The position numbers and the translations under genes were made by a program. From Oscillospiraceae bacterium (lineage in GTDB: Bacteria > Bacillota > Clostridia > Oscillospirales > Oscillospiraceae): 55,803 bases of DNA. Shown piece by piece: positions 36,224 to 44,864 of this stretch (the stretch's first letter is position 1; each line of letters opens with the position of its first letter). The stretch is taken from NCBI GenBank assembly GCA_902778665.1, contig CACYYN010000026.1, positions 1 to 55,803 on the forward strand. Direction: 5' to 3'. The notes beneath the pieces were generated by a model, which did not search any database, was not told the DNA's origin, and saw nothing but the letters and a program-made list of their open reading frames with translations.

Positions 36224-36604
36224 ATGATGAACATCAGAGAGCGGGCGGCCTATGCATGGAGCAGAATTGTGGAGCTTTTCAGTCCCAGAAAACCTGAGAT
36301 TGAGGTGGAAGTGGAAGAGATAACGGATGATTTTTCTTTTGCAGAACTGGATGAGGAGGAAGTCGAGCAGGATTATTCTCCCAATGATCTGGATGAGGAT
36401 ATGACGGAGGAGACTGCCGAGGGAGAAACAAAGCCGGAGGCTGAGAGCGCAGATCCATTCAGGATGGATGAGACTGCCGAGAATCCGGAGAAGATTCCAA
36501 ACCGGATGGAAGAGGACGAGATACCTTCCCGAATGACAGAAGAGTATAAAGCATGGCTTGCCGAGCAGCGCGAGGCGGCAGATGCAGACAATAGCACAGA
36601 TTAA
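36224..36604 (+). CDS. Acidic hypothetical protein
   Basis: A 126-residue, strongly acidic protein. A basic and aromatic N-terminus (IRERAAYAWSRIVELFSPRK) is followed by a Glu/Asp-rich low-complexity body and the tail MTEEYKAWLAEQREAADADN. GGAGGG lies just upstream of ATG 36224 and a terminator follows. No family recognised. The disordered acidic middle suggests an adaptor or binding protein. Confidence 0.7.
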   Translation: MMNIRERAAYAWSRIVELFSPRKPEIEVEVEEITDDFSFAELDEEEVEQDYSPNDLDEDMTEETAEGETKPEAESADPFRMDETAENPEKIPNRMEEDEIPSRMTEEYKAWLAEQREAADADNSTD

Positions 36605-36611
36605 GAAATCC

Positions 36612-36644
36612 ATACCGACCTTTTACGAGGGCGGTATATTTTTT
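36612..36644 (+). terminator. Terminator after the acidic protein
   Basis: ATACCG with CGGTAT and inner CCT/AGG pairs, then a T-run. The rest of 36645-36828 is AT-rich promoter sequence. Confidence 0.7.
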
Positions 36645-36736
36645 ATATAAATATTACATAATAATTACAAAATATAATAAAAATGGTGATAAAACGGATG
36701 AAAATGTTAATTAATAATGAACTGATTTAAATTTCG

Positions 36737-36765
36737 TTGATTTTTAAAAACAAACCGGTTATTAT
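36737..36765 (+). promoter_or_regulatory. Promoter of the surface protein gene
   Basis: TTGATT (36737-36742), 17 bp, TATTAT (36760-36765), 63 bp before ATG 36829, whose ribosome site is AGGAGGAG. Confidence 0.6.
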
Positions 36766-36828
36766 AAAGCTGTAAATCTCAGACGGCAGTTCTTCTGAAA
36801 CAATTCTGCTTAAAGACAGGAGGAGAAT

Positions 36829-39800
36829 ATGAAAAAAATAAACCGTCAACTTGCCATTTTGCTTGTAATGGTGCAGCTGTTCTGCCTTGGAGCGGTTGCA
36901 GCAGGAGCAGAAGGCGGCATGAATTTCGGAATCAAAGTGGGTGACACCATCCTGGAAACCGGAGTGTATTATACTTCTCCAGACGGGAGAACGCTTGAAA
37001 AAGCAGAGAGTGAGCCTGCCCAGTATATCATGGTGCGTATTGAGGACAATGCTCCGCACCTTGTGATGAAAGACTTCACGATTGAAGTGAATACAGAAGG
37101 CACACAGGATCCTACCTATGCAGGTGTTTACTGCCCGATTCCTGTGGTGATGGATATTTCCGGTGAGAACAGAATCATGAACAAAGGATATTTTTCACCG
37201 GACGGAATGCAGAAGTTCAGTATTGGCCTGAATCTGAATGATCAGGGAGCTATCATTACCGGTGACGGTTCTGTGGCTTTTCTCACCAATACTGAAAGCG
37301 ATTATAACGGATACGGGTACGGCATTCTCACCAGCCAGACCATTCTCCTGAGAGGGGACGGCCTGAGTGTGGATGCTTCCGGCGCTACTGCTGCCATGCA
37401 GACAATGCCTATGATTGACGATAACGTCCGTATCCAGGTGAATGCCGGAGAATCAGAAAGCCAGAGCAGCAGTGCCTGGAGCTTCCTGCCGGAGACGTAT
37501 ACCCAGAGCAGATATGTCTCTATGAATGTCGGAGAAGGCAGCACCGTGCAGCAGGCCTATCAGGCCTATGTGACAGGACAGCAGCAGAGCCTTCTGGATG
37601 ATCAGCAGAATCAGCAGGAGGAATTGCTGGCAGAGCAGCAGGCACAGATCGATGCGGAGAATGCGCGCAGGGAAGAAGAAGCAAGGCTTGCTGAAGAAGC
37701 GAGAATTGCAGAAGAACAGCGTCAGGCGGAAGAAGCCGCCCGGTTAGCAGAAGAGCAGCGCCAGGCCGAAGAAGCTGCCCGGAAAGCAGAAGAGCAGCGC
37801 CAGGCCGAAGAAGCTGCCCGGAAAGCAGAAGAGCAGCGCCAGGCCGAAGAAGCTGCCCGGTTAGCGGAAGAGCAGCGCCAGGCCGAAGAAGCCGCACGGT
37901 TAGCGGAAGAGCAGCGCCAGGCCGAAGAAGCCGCCCGGTTAGCGGAAGAGCAGCGCCAGGCTGAAGAAGCCGCCCGGTTAGCGGAAGAGCAGCGCCAGGC
38001 CGAAGAAGCAGCTCGGTTAGCAGAAGAGCAGCGCCAGGCCGAAGAAGCTGCCCGGAAAGCAGAAGAGCAGCGCCAGGCCGAAGAAGCTGCCCGGAAAGCG
38101 GAAGAGCAGCGCCAGGCTGAAGAAGCAACCCGTTTAGCGGAAGAGCAGCGTCAGGCGGAAGAAGCCGCTGCTGCTGCCCGTCAGGCAGAAGAGGCTAAGA
38201 AAGCCGAAGAAGCTCGTCTGGCCGAAGAAGCACGCCTGAAAGCCGAAGAGGAAGACAGAAAACGAGCTGAGGAAGAGGCAAACCAGATTAATTTGTTTGC
38301 GATTAACCCATCGGCAATTGAACAAATGCAGGTGATGACAGCTACACCGGAATCATTTGCTGAGATCCAGGCCTTTGAAGAACAGCAGCCAACTGTCGAG
38401 CAGCAGATTGAGGCACAGTTTGTTACGGTTGCCCCATCAAATGAGCAGCTTGTTGCAAGCCTTTCAGTAGACCCAGCTCCGGATTCCTCTCTTTCGAATG
38501 TTATATTTACTGTAAAAGATGATACTTCCGGCGTATTGGATCATGTCGATTCTACAATGGTGTATCAAATCGGATTTAAGAAAGAAGGAAATGAATTATG
38601 GCCAAGTGGCTGGAGCAAGCCTGCAGGCACAATGATAGAACTTACGGGGTTGGAAGACGGTAGACTGATTCGAGTGAAGAAAGAAGACGGAACAGATGCA
38701 TCTGCGAAGATATTTGAGATTACACAGCAGCCGCAGATTTCTAAGGTCGCGACTGTAAGCTCGACGCCTGTTTCAGGTAACGGAAAGACGGACGGCACCA
38801 TCACAATCAATACATCTTCCGGCAACTATATCTACCAGATTCGAGGGAAAGGCAGTGCTGCGACGTTTGTGGATATTACTGGAAACCAGATTTCCGGTCT
38901 GCCTGCCGGTACTTATGAAGTGCGCATCAAAGCGGAGAACAAAGTACAGGATGACGGAAAAAATATCTGCATTCTGGCATCCGGAGAGCCATATCTTGAG
39001 GTCACGGTTGGTTCCTACACCGCTCCGGTCAAACTGCCGACTCCGACAGCAAGATTCACGGCAACAGGTGAGAGCAGCGGTATTCTTACCGGTGTGAATG
39101 CCACCATGCAGTACGCGCTGGGAAGCGGTGCACCGTGGGTTCCGATTACAGGGGAAACGACAGTGATCCCTTCCGGCGTTACCGGCCAGATTCTGGTGCG
39201 TGCACTCGGCAGAGAGTCGGAGCACACGGCAGATTCTGATATCCAGGCGATTGAAATCAGGCAGTATTCCGCTCCTATTCCGGCAAATGTAGCGGTAAAC
39301 AACGCATCCGTAACGGTGGCTTACGGCACGCCCATGCAGATCAAGCGCAGCTCAGACAGTGAGTCGGGCTATGTGGATATTACAAATAAAATTGTGCGTA
39401 ATCTTCCACAGGGCAATTATGATGTGCGTTTCAAGGCGGATGGAAACATTCTCGCTTCCAAACCGCTGACGGTTTCTGTCACCAATATTGAGGCACGTTC
39501 ACTGATGATGAACCCGACCTCCGTTACACTGACGTCTACTGAATCCAGCGCAAAACTTGCCGTAGCATTCAACCCTCTTAACACTACCAACCAGACTGTT
39601 TACTGGACATCCTCCAACGAAAATGTGGTAAGGATCCATGAAAGCTACCGCACAACCTACGGTACGAACGGTGTGGCTATGGCTAGCGTTATTGCGGTAG
39701 GCGCAGGCACTGCAACCGTTACAGCCCGCACGGCCAATGGCCTCACCGCATCCTGCACGGTAACGGTTCAGGCAAACTACTACTTTACATACCACAAAAA

Positions 39801-40182
39801 CGGGAGCTGGTATTATGATGTGGGGGGTGCGTATACTGTGCAGGCCACCGGCCCGGCCAGCAGGCTTGTAGGAACAGGAGCCGCAGTGAAGATCAATGGC
39901 AAGACCATCAATCCGTATTACTACACGGTTTCAGCTGCAAATGACGGCACTTCCATTGTTACCATCTCCGAAACGGCAATGAAAGCGATGGAGCATCGGG
40001 CATATCAGACGCTTCAGTTTGTCTACTCTGACGGAGGGGTTGCAACATGCTATCTGCATATCCTCTCTGTACGAGATCGGCCGATCACAGGAGATGAAAG
40101 CAACGTCAGTTTGTGGGCTTGTCTGATGGTTCTCAGTGCTGCAGCCTTTGCGGTTACTGTCCGCAGACGGAAAGAGAATTGA
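36829..40182 (+). CDS. Large cell-wall-anchored protein with helical repeats and Ig-like domain
   Basis: A 1117-residue exported protein. The signal peptide is MKKINRQLAILLVMVQLFCL... ending near AGAEGG. Residues about 30-270 form an N-terminal beta-rich domain of unknown type. Residues 294-450 are a charged helical rod built of a 13-residue repeat (AEEQRQAEEAARL/K), 12 copies. Several beta-sandwich-like segments follow, including a BIG2-type Ig-like domain near 890-980 (NPTSVTLTSTESS..WTSSNENVV). The C-terminus has RPITG (1084-1088), a hydrophobic helix and RRRKEN, a noncanonical xPxTG sortase signal. Probably an adhesin or stalk protein. The repeat likely changes copy number. Confidence 0.88.
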   Translation: MKKINRQLAILLVMVQLFCLGAVAAGAEGGMNFGIKVGDTILETGVYYTSPDGRTLEKAESEPAQYIMVRIEDNAPHLVMKDFTIEVNTEGTQDPTYAGVYCPIPVVMDISGENRIMNKGYFSPDGMQKFSIGLNLNDQGAIITGDGSVAFLTNTESDYNGYGYGILTSQTILLRGDGLSVDASGATAAMQTMPMIDDNVRIQVNAGESESQSSSAWSFLPETYTQSRYVSMNVGEGSTVQQAYQAYVTGQQQSLLDDQQNQQEELLAEQQAQIDAENARREEEARLAEEARIAEEQRQAEEAARLAEEQRQAEEAARKAEEQRQAEEAARKAEEQRQAEEAARLAEEQRQAEEAARLAEEQRQAEEAARLAEEQRQAEEAARLAEEQRQAEEAARLAEEQRQAEEAARKAEEQRQAEEAARKAEEQRQAEEATRLAEEQRQAEEAAAAARQAEEAKKAEEARLAEEARLKAEEEDRKRAEEEANQINLFAINPSAIEQMQVMTATPESFAEIQAFEEQQPTVEQQIEAQFVTVAPSNEQLVASLSVDPAPDSSLSNVIFTVKDDTSGVLDHVDSTMVYQIGFKKEGNELWPSGWSKPAGTMIELTGLEDGRLIRVKKEDGTDASAKIFEITQQPQISKVATVSSTPVSGNGKTDGTITINTSSGNYIYQIRGKGSAATFVDITGNQISGLPAGTYEVRIKAENKVQDDGKNICILASGEPYLEVTVGSYTAPVKLPTPTARFTATGESSGILTGVNATMQYALGSGAPWVPITGETTVIPSGVTGQILVRALGRESEHTADSDIQAIEIRQYSAPIPANVAVNNASVTVAYGTPMQIKRSSDSESGYVDITNKIVRNLPQGNYDVRFKADGNILASKPLTVSVTNIEARSLMMNPTSVTLTSTESSAKLAVAFNPLNTTNQTVYWTSSNENVVRIHESYRTTYGTNGVAMASVIAVGAGTATVTARTANGLTASCTVTVQANYYFTYHKNGSWYYDVGGAYTVQATGPASRLVGTGAAVKINGKTINPYYYTVSAANDGTSIVTISETAMKAMEHRAYQTLQFVYSDGGVATCYLHILSVRDRPITGDESNVSLWACLMVLSAAAFAVTVRRRKEN
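37708..38175 (+). repeat. 12 tandem 39-bp repeats in the surface protein gene
   Basis: Twelve in-frame units, period 39 bp, each encoding AEEQRQAEEAARL or the Lys variant. The units are nearly identical at the DNA level in the middle and drift at both ends. Copy changes keep the reading frame. Confidence 0.95.
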
Positions 40183-40223
40183 CGCTGTTTACAAAAAAGA
40201 TACAATTTATCCACAAAATTGTC

Positions 40224-40252
40224 TTGCCGAGCAGAATCACTTGTGGTATTCT
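40224..40252 (+). promoter_or_regulatory. Promoter of the PLC leader
   Basis: TTGCCG (40224-40229), 17 bp, TATTCT (40247-40252), about 210 bp before the PLC gene start. Confidence 0.6.
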
Positions 40253-40258
40253 GTTTCG

Positions 40259-40447
40259 CGGTTGAAAGAAAGCGGAGTGTACTCATAAGCTGCATTTCGT
40301 ATCGGCTTTGCACTGACAAGGAAGGCGATCCGGACCTCAAAAGTTCCGGCGCGACCTTGTCCTGATGCAAAACCAAAACAAGACTTGACTGATTGGCAAA
40401 CCTTTGAGATAATATCCATATCTTCACAGATATGGATATTATTTTTT
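40259..40447 (+). ncRNA. Structured leader or attenuator upstream of the PLC-like gene
   Basis: About 190 nt from the predicted transcription start to an intrinsic terminator. A long interrupted hairpin is built from TTTGCA/TGCAAA (40307-40312, 40366-40371), GACAAGG/CCTTGTC (40315-40321, 40355-40361) and CCGGA/TCCGG (40330-40334, 40345-40349). The terminator ATATCCATATCT/AGATATGGATAT (40412-40423, 40428-40439) with six T ends one base before the AAGGGG ribosome site of the next gene. That position suggests conditional read-through (riboswitch or protein-controlled attenuation). An independent small RNA is the alternative. No known riboswitch core recognised. Confidence 0.55.
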
Positions 40448-40461
40448 AAGGGGTCTTTTCT

Positions 40462-41535
40462 TTGCGGTTTATAGGGCGGTTCATCCGCAGAATAATCTCG
40501 TTTGCGCTTCTTGTGGCATGTATTTTTGCCATTTTATATCTCCTGCCTTTGACGGAACGTGTTGACACAGCGGGGCTCGGAGCAGATGCATCCTGGATGG
40601 CACGCATTCCGGATAACGTCAGGCTCAATGAAATGACGATACCGGGAACGCATCAGAGCGCTTCACAGTTTACGCAGCTGCCTTTCTTTTTCAAATGCCA
40701 GGGGTGCAGTATTAAGGATCAGCTCACTGCCGGTTTTCGATTCCTGGATATCTGCCTTGCGGTTGAAGCCGGGGATGGTGGGGCAAGGCTGAAGTGCATG
40801 AACCGGTTTTCTGACTGTCTGACAGCTGCCATGCCGGATTCTCCGGTGCTTTATCTGGATGAGGTGCTTGCCCAGTGTTATGCCTTTCTGGAGGAACATC
40901 CGACTGAGACAGTGCTTTTCTCTGTAAAACAGGAGCATGGCTCAGAATCTGCTTCGGATTTTCAGCGGCTTCTATTTAATTATATACTGATGAATCCGGA
41001 ACGCTGGATACTGACAGAGAGCATACCGACAATGGGAGAGACCCGAGGGAAGATTGTGCTGCTTCGCAGATTTCAGGATGCGGCAAAACTCGGCACTTCG
41101 GCAGGAATCCCGATGATCTGGGATGATCAGGGAGGCGGTGCGAGCACAACGCTGAACACCATGTCTTACCAGAACAGCACTTATACGCTTTTTGTGCAGG
41201 ACCGTTATGATTACAGCAATGATGAAAAGTGGACTGCTTTTGCAAACGGAATGGCTATCGGCGGGAGGGAGATGGGGAACGGCAGTGTGAGCCTGAATTT
41301 CCTCAATACCAACGGAACCTTTTTCTTTGGACATCCGCATAATCACTCCTCCGTGCTTAACAGTGCATTGCGAAACAGAGGCGAGAATCTCCGGGGATGG
41401 ATTGTCCTGGATTTCGGGGAGCCTTATCTTGCACGAATGATTTATTCGTCAAATGACCTTCTGCCGCCGGAACAGGCAATCACGGTATTGCCTGACAGCG
41501 CGGGAATTTTTCTGCCGGAAACAGCAGGAGAATAA
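40462..41535 (+). CDS. PI-PLC X-domain-like membrane/secreted protein
   Basis: A 357-residue protein with a basic N-terminus and one hydrophobic segment (IISFALLVACIFAILYLL), so exported or membrane-tethered. The TIM-barrel start LNEMTIPGTHQSAS carries the first catalytic His of phosphatidylinositol-specific phospholipase C, and IKDQLTAGFRFLDICL and LDEVLAQCYAFLEEHPTE follow as in the family. The second catalytic His, expected after the next strand (usually HG), is replaced by the sequence LKCMNRF. Activity may therefore be changed or lost. Start TTG 40462 chosen because AAGGGG lies 8 nt upstream. It lies directly behind a terminator-ended leader. Confidence 0.82.
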   Translation: MRFIGRFIRRIISFALLVACIFAILYLLPLTERVDTAGLGADASWMARIPDNVRLNEMTIPGTHQSASQFTQLPFFFKCQGCSIKDQLTAGFRFLDICLAVEAGDGGARLKCMNRFSDCLTAAMPDSPVLYLDEVLAQCYAFLEEHPTETVLFSVKQEHGSESASDFQRLLFNYILMNPERWILTESIPTMGETRGKIVLLRRFQDAAKLGTSAGIPMIWDDQGGGASTTLNTMSYQNSTYTLFVQDRYDYSNDEKWTAFANGMAIGGREMGNGSVSLNFLNTNGTFFFGHPHNHSSVLNSALRNRGENLRGWIVLDFGEPYLARMIYSSNDLLPPEQAITVLPDSAGIFLPETAGE

Positions 41536-41539
41536 TAAA

Positions 41540-41588
41540 CGGCATTGCCTATTCTGTATAGCTGCAGATTAGGCAACGCCGATTTTTT
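41540..41588 (+). terminator. Terminator after the PLC-like gene
   Basis: GGC-A-TTGCCTA (41541-41551) pairs with TAGGCAA-C-GCC (41570-41580), then ATTTTTT. Confidence 0.85.
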
Positions 41589-41596
41589 ATTATTTT

Positions 41597-43240
41597 TTAC
41601 GATTCCGGCCGATACTCACAGCTGCCCACCGGCACAGAACCGGGATCTCCGTCGTAACGGAGATAGGTGAAATGACCCAACTGATTCAAACGTACATAAT
41701 AGCGGGACCGATCAGTGCCAAGAACAAAATTCGTCTCTCCGAAGGGAGAGTCCAGCGAGATGATTTCCTTTCCGTCTGTATCCGAAATATGAATGGTAGC
41801 GGTATCGCCGGCAATGGTGACGACGGTGCGGATACTGTCCAGATTCCGGAAGGTAATGCCTGCGGAATAGGCAATAAGGGACTGGTCACCTTCATAGAGC
41901 TTCCATTTGCCGCAGAAAGGCAGGTAATCCTCAATCCATTTGCGGTATCCGGAAGGAGCGATGGGAGTGCCGGCGTGCTCTGTCAGCCAGTCGGCTGCCT
42001 CCGTCAGCTTGCCCTCGCGGAGAAGAGCGTAAAAAGTGTCGGCTGTTTCAGAAGGCTTCGGGGAAGGAGTGACGGCAGGGGACGGCGAGGTGGCGGTCGT
42101 CTCTCCGCCGGGCAGCGGAGAAGGCTCGAATGCGGGAGAGGGGGATGCTGTGGCGGTCTGGTCCGGCAGAGAAGCTGTGGGTGAAGCCGAAGGAGGAATG
42201 CTGCCCTTCTGCCAATCACTGTAGAGCAGAAAACCGTAGACTGCCATAATCAGAGCGATCACTCCAAGAATGGGATAAATCCGTTTCCTGTTTCTGCCCT
42301 TTCCTTTCACATTCTGATGCTGGGGAAGGGAAGATGGTGAGGAGAGAGAAGTGAGATCTGCAAGCAGATCTTCGGCTGTGGCATACCGATCCTTTGTTTC
42401 AAAGGCGCAGGCCTTCAGCACGATCTGCTTCAGCCTTTGACTGCCGTGTACAGGAGGAGGAAGAGGCCTGCCATCAAATCGCTTCATAAGGGATTTTTCC
42501 ATCTCTTCAGCAGACGGAATATCCGGAGGCAGCGGAACAAAGGGCAGGCGTCTCTCGTTGAGCATCCAGTACATCACGAGGCCAAGAGAATAGAGGTCCG
42601 CCGCGTGCCCGTATGGCTCGCAGTTGAAAATCTCCGGCGCCATATAATGGTAAGTGCCAATCCTCGTGCCGCGGGTGCTGTATTCGGCAACTTTGGCAAT
42701 GCCGAAATCACCCAGTTTATAGTCGCCATCTTTGGAGACAAAGATGTTCTGAGGCTTGATATCACGATGAAGAATATTCCTGCTGCGGCAGAGAATCAGA
42801 GCGTTGCAGAGATCTTTTCCGAGCCGGATAACCTGATCTTCCTCTGCATTATCATCTACAGTGCGGGAGAGGGGAGAGAGAAGCTCCATACGGATATAAA
42901 TGGTCCATCCGATGCCGTCACCTTTGGGGAGAACCTGAATATCATCGCAGTAGACAATGTTGGTATGTCCTTTCATTTCGGACATCAGCTGATACTCCCG
43001 CACCACGCTCTCGAGAACAGAGTTGAAATGCTCGATGATATCATCCCGATCATAGCCGTTACTGACAAGATCTTCCACTTCACTGTCGCTTTTTGGGATA
43101 GAAATGATTTTCAGAGCGGCTTTTTCGGTTTTGCCGAAGAGTTCCCGCTCTATTTCGTAAACGGTTCCGTAGCTGCCCGAACCAATCTTCCGAATGATCT
43201 TCCAGTCAGGAAAAACCGGTAAATTGTTGTTCTTTGCCAT
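41597..43240 (-). CDS. Membrane Ser/Thr protein kinase
   Basis: A Hanks-type kinase with an extracellular part. The kinase domain (about 10-300) has IGSGSYGTVYE, the Lys in AALKII, HRDIKPQN, DFG and APE, so it should be active. It is followed by a basic juxtamembrane stretch (KGKGRNRKR), one transmembrane helix (IYPILGVIALIMAVYGFLLY), a Pro/Ser/Thr-rich linker and an extracellular domain of about 150 residues. PASTA repeats are absent, so it is not the usual PrkC/Stk1. No phosphatase gene is adjacent. The sensed signal is unknown. 547 residues. Confidence 0.92.
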   Translation of the reverse strand: MAKNNNLPVFPDWKIIRKIGSGSYGTVYEIERELFGKTEKAALKIISIPKSDSEVEDLVSNGYDRDDIIEHFNSVLESVVREYQLMSEMKGHTNIVYCDDIQVLPKGDGIGWTIYIRMELLSPLSRTVDDNAEEDQVIRLGKDLCNALILCRSRNILHRDIKPQNIFVSKDGDYKLGDFGIAKVAEYSTRGTRIGTYHYMAPEIFNCEPYGHAADLYSLGLVMYWMLNERRLPFVPLPPDIPSAEEMEKSLMKRFDGRPLPPPVHGSQRLKQIVLKACAFETKDRYATAEDLLADLTSLSSPSSLPQHQNVKGKGRNRKRIYPILGVIALIMAVYGFLLYSDWQKGSIPPSASPTASLPDQTATASPSPAFEPSPLPGGETTATSPSPAVTPSPKPSETADTFYALLREGKLTEAADWLTEHAGTPIAPSGYRKWIEDYLPFCGKWKLYEGDQSLIAYSAGITFRNLDSIRTVVTIAGDTATIHISDTDGKEIISLDSPFGETNFVLGTDRSRYYVRLNQLGHFTYLRYDGDPGSVPVGSCEYRPES

Positions 43241-43487
43241 TCCTTATCCCTCATATTCTAACGGCGCAGCGATGTTTATTCCTCCACGAAAAGGAAGAGA
43301 CGCGATGCGCTTTTTACAACATCTGCCAATCAGGCAGGAAAATAATAGCACACGAACCGAAGGAAAACAAGAGCCACCTGCCGCCGGCGTGGCGGATTAC
43401 CGGCGGGAGAAAATGGGGAATACCTGTTTATCAATAAAAATGGTATAAAAAAACACAAAAAATGTCATAAATAATAAAAAACTGTTG

Positions 43488-43516
43488 TTGCAAAATGGCG
43501 CTTTACCGTATATAAT
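43488..43516 (+). promoter_or_regulatory. rpe-recR promoter
   Basis: TTGCAA (43488-43493), 17 bp, TATAAT (43511-43516), 28 bp before the rpe start. The remainder of the 43241-43544 gap is AT-rich, with no gene seen. Confidence 0.7.
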
Positions 43517-43544
43517 AACATAACTTAAAATGAGGTAGTTTGCT

Positions 43545-44210
43545 ATGATAAGAGTTGCGCCTTCCATTCTGTCGGCTGACTTTACCGTTCTTGGCCAGGA
43601 AATAAAGAGTATAACTGACGCCGGGGGAGACTGGATCCATTTTGACGTAATGGATGGGGTGTTTGTCCCCAATATCTCCATCGGAATCCCTGTGCTGGAA
43701 TCGGTCAGAAGAATTACCGGATGTTTTATTGACGTTCATCTGATGATAGTTGAGCCGCAGAAGCTTGCCGCGGCATTCTGCAGGGCGGGGGCGGATCTTG
43801 TCACAGTACATTATGAGGCGGCGGAAGAAGAGAATATTCTTGCGGCGATTGAGACGATACATTCCTGCGGAAAAAAGGCAGGGCTCTCCATCAAACCGGG
43901 AACACCTGCCGAAATAGTGCACAAGTTTCTGCCAATGGTCGATCTCGTGCTGGTTATGACCGTTGAACCAGGATTCGGCGGGCAGGGATTTATGCATGAT
44001 ATGCTCCCTAAAATACAGCAGGTTCGTAAGATGATTGAGGAGTTCCATCCGGGCTGTCTGCTGGAGGTGGACGGAGGGATCAATCCCGAAACGGCAGAGC
44101 TGGTGATCCGCCACGGTGCGGACACACTGGTGGCAGGGAGCTATTTCTTTAAGGCGAAAGACAGAAAAGGCGCGGTAGAAGCGCTGAAAATCCCCTTTAA
44201 GGGTGAATAA
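43545..44210 (+). CDS. rpe: Ribulose-phosphate 3-epimerase
   Basis: Interconverts ribulose 5-phosphate and xylulose 5-phosphate. The TIM-barrel motifs PSILSADF, HFDVMDGVFVPNIS, DVHLMIVEP, VTVHYEA, MTVEPGFGGQGF and LEVDGGIN hold the catalytic Asp and metal His/Asp ligands. 221 residues, complete. Start ATG has GAGGT upstream. Followed 11 bp later by recR. Confidence 0.96.
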   Translation: MIRVAPSILSADFTVLGQEIKSITDAGGDWIHFDVMDGVFVPNISIGIPVLESVRRITGCFIDVHLMIVEPQKLAAAFCRAGADLVTVHYEAAEEENILAAIETIHSCGKKAGLSIKPGTPAEIVHKFLPMVDLVLVMTVEPGFGGQGFMHDMLPKIQQVRKMIEEFHPGCLLEVDGGINPETAELVIRHGADTLVAGSYFFKAKDRKGAVEALKIPFKGE

Positions 44211-44221
44211 CCGAGGTTCGA

Positions 44222-44821
44222 ATGGCTTTTTTTCCTTCTTCACTTGAAAACCTGATTGATAAATTTGCCTCTCTGCCCGGTGTAGGGAAAAAGAGCGCGC
44301 AAAGGCTGGCCTTTCACATGCTCTCCCTGCCGGATCAGGAGGCGGACGCTTTTGCCGATGCCATCACAAGGGCGAAGCATTCGGTGCATTTCTGCAGTGT
44401 ATGCCAGAATTTTACGGAGGATGAGATCTGCGGAATCTGCGCCAGCGAGAGAAGGGATCACTCGGTCATTTGTGTTGTATCCGAGCCGCGGGATGTGCTG
44501 AGCATTGAGAGAGGCAGAGAGTATAACGGAACCTATCATGTGCTGCATGGGGTGCTCTCGCCGATGTCACACATCGGGCCGGACGATATCAAAATCAAAG
44601 AGCTTCTCAACCGTGTTGCGGAAGGCGAGGTGGAAGAGGTTATTATGGCAACAAACCCGGACACGGAAGGGGAGGCTACGGCTCTCTACATCTCCCGGCT
44701 GCTCAAGCCCTTTAACATCAAGGTAACGCGCCTTGCTTACGGAATTCCGGTGGGATCCAACCTGGAGTTTGCGGATGATGCCACCCTCAATCGGGCGATT
44801 GAGGGGCGCACTGAAATGTAA
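44222..44821 (+). CDS. recR: Recombination protein RecR
   Basis: Helps RecF/RecO load RecA at gaps. The N-terminal helix-hairpin-helix (FASLPGVGKKSAQRLAF) leads to a four-Cys zinc site (CSVCQNFTEDEICGIC) and a Toprim domain (VVSEPRD..ATNPDTEGEATALYI). 199 residues is typical. Probably co-transcribed with rpe. Start ATG 44222 has CCGAGG upstream. Confidence 0.96.
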   Translation: MAFFPSSLENLIDKFASLPGVGKKSAQRLAFHMLSLPDQEADAFADAITRAKHSVHFCSVCQNFTEDEICGICASERRDHSVICVVSEPRDVLSIERGREYNGTYHVLHGVLSPMSHIGPDDIKIKELLNRVAEGEVEEVIMATNPDTEGEATALYISRLLKPFNIKVTRLAYGIPVGSNLEFADDATLNRAIEGRTEM

Positions 44822-44864
44822 ATATACGTTTTTGGATATATACAGTACGGAGACAGGAGGTAAA

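Noticed and set aside
37520-38128. Leu/Gly/Pro repeat protein on the minus strand
   Set aside because: Produced by reading the 39-bp repeats of the surface protein gene backwards.
37708-38175. CRISPR array
   Set aside because: Repeats are contiguous with no spacers, are in frame with a protein, and no cas genes are near.
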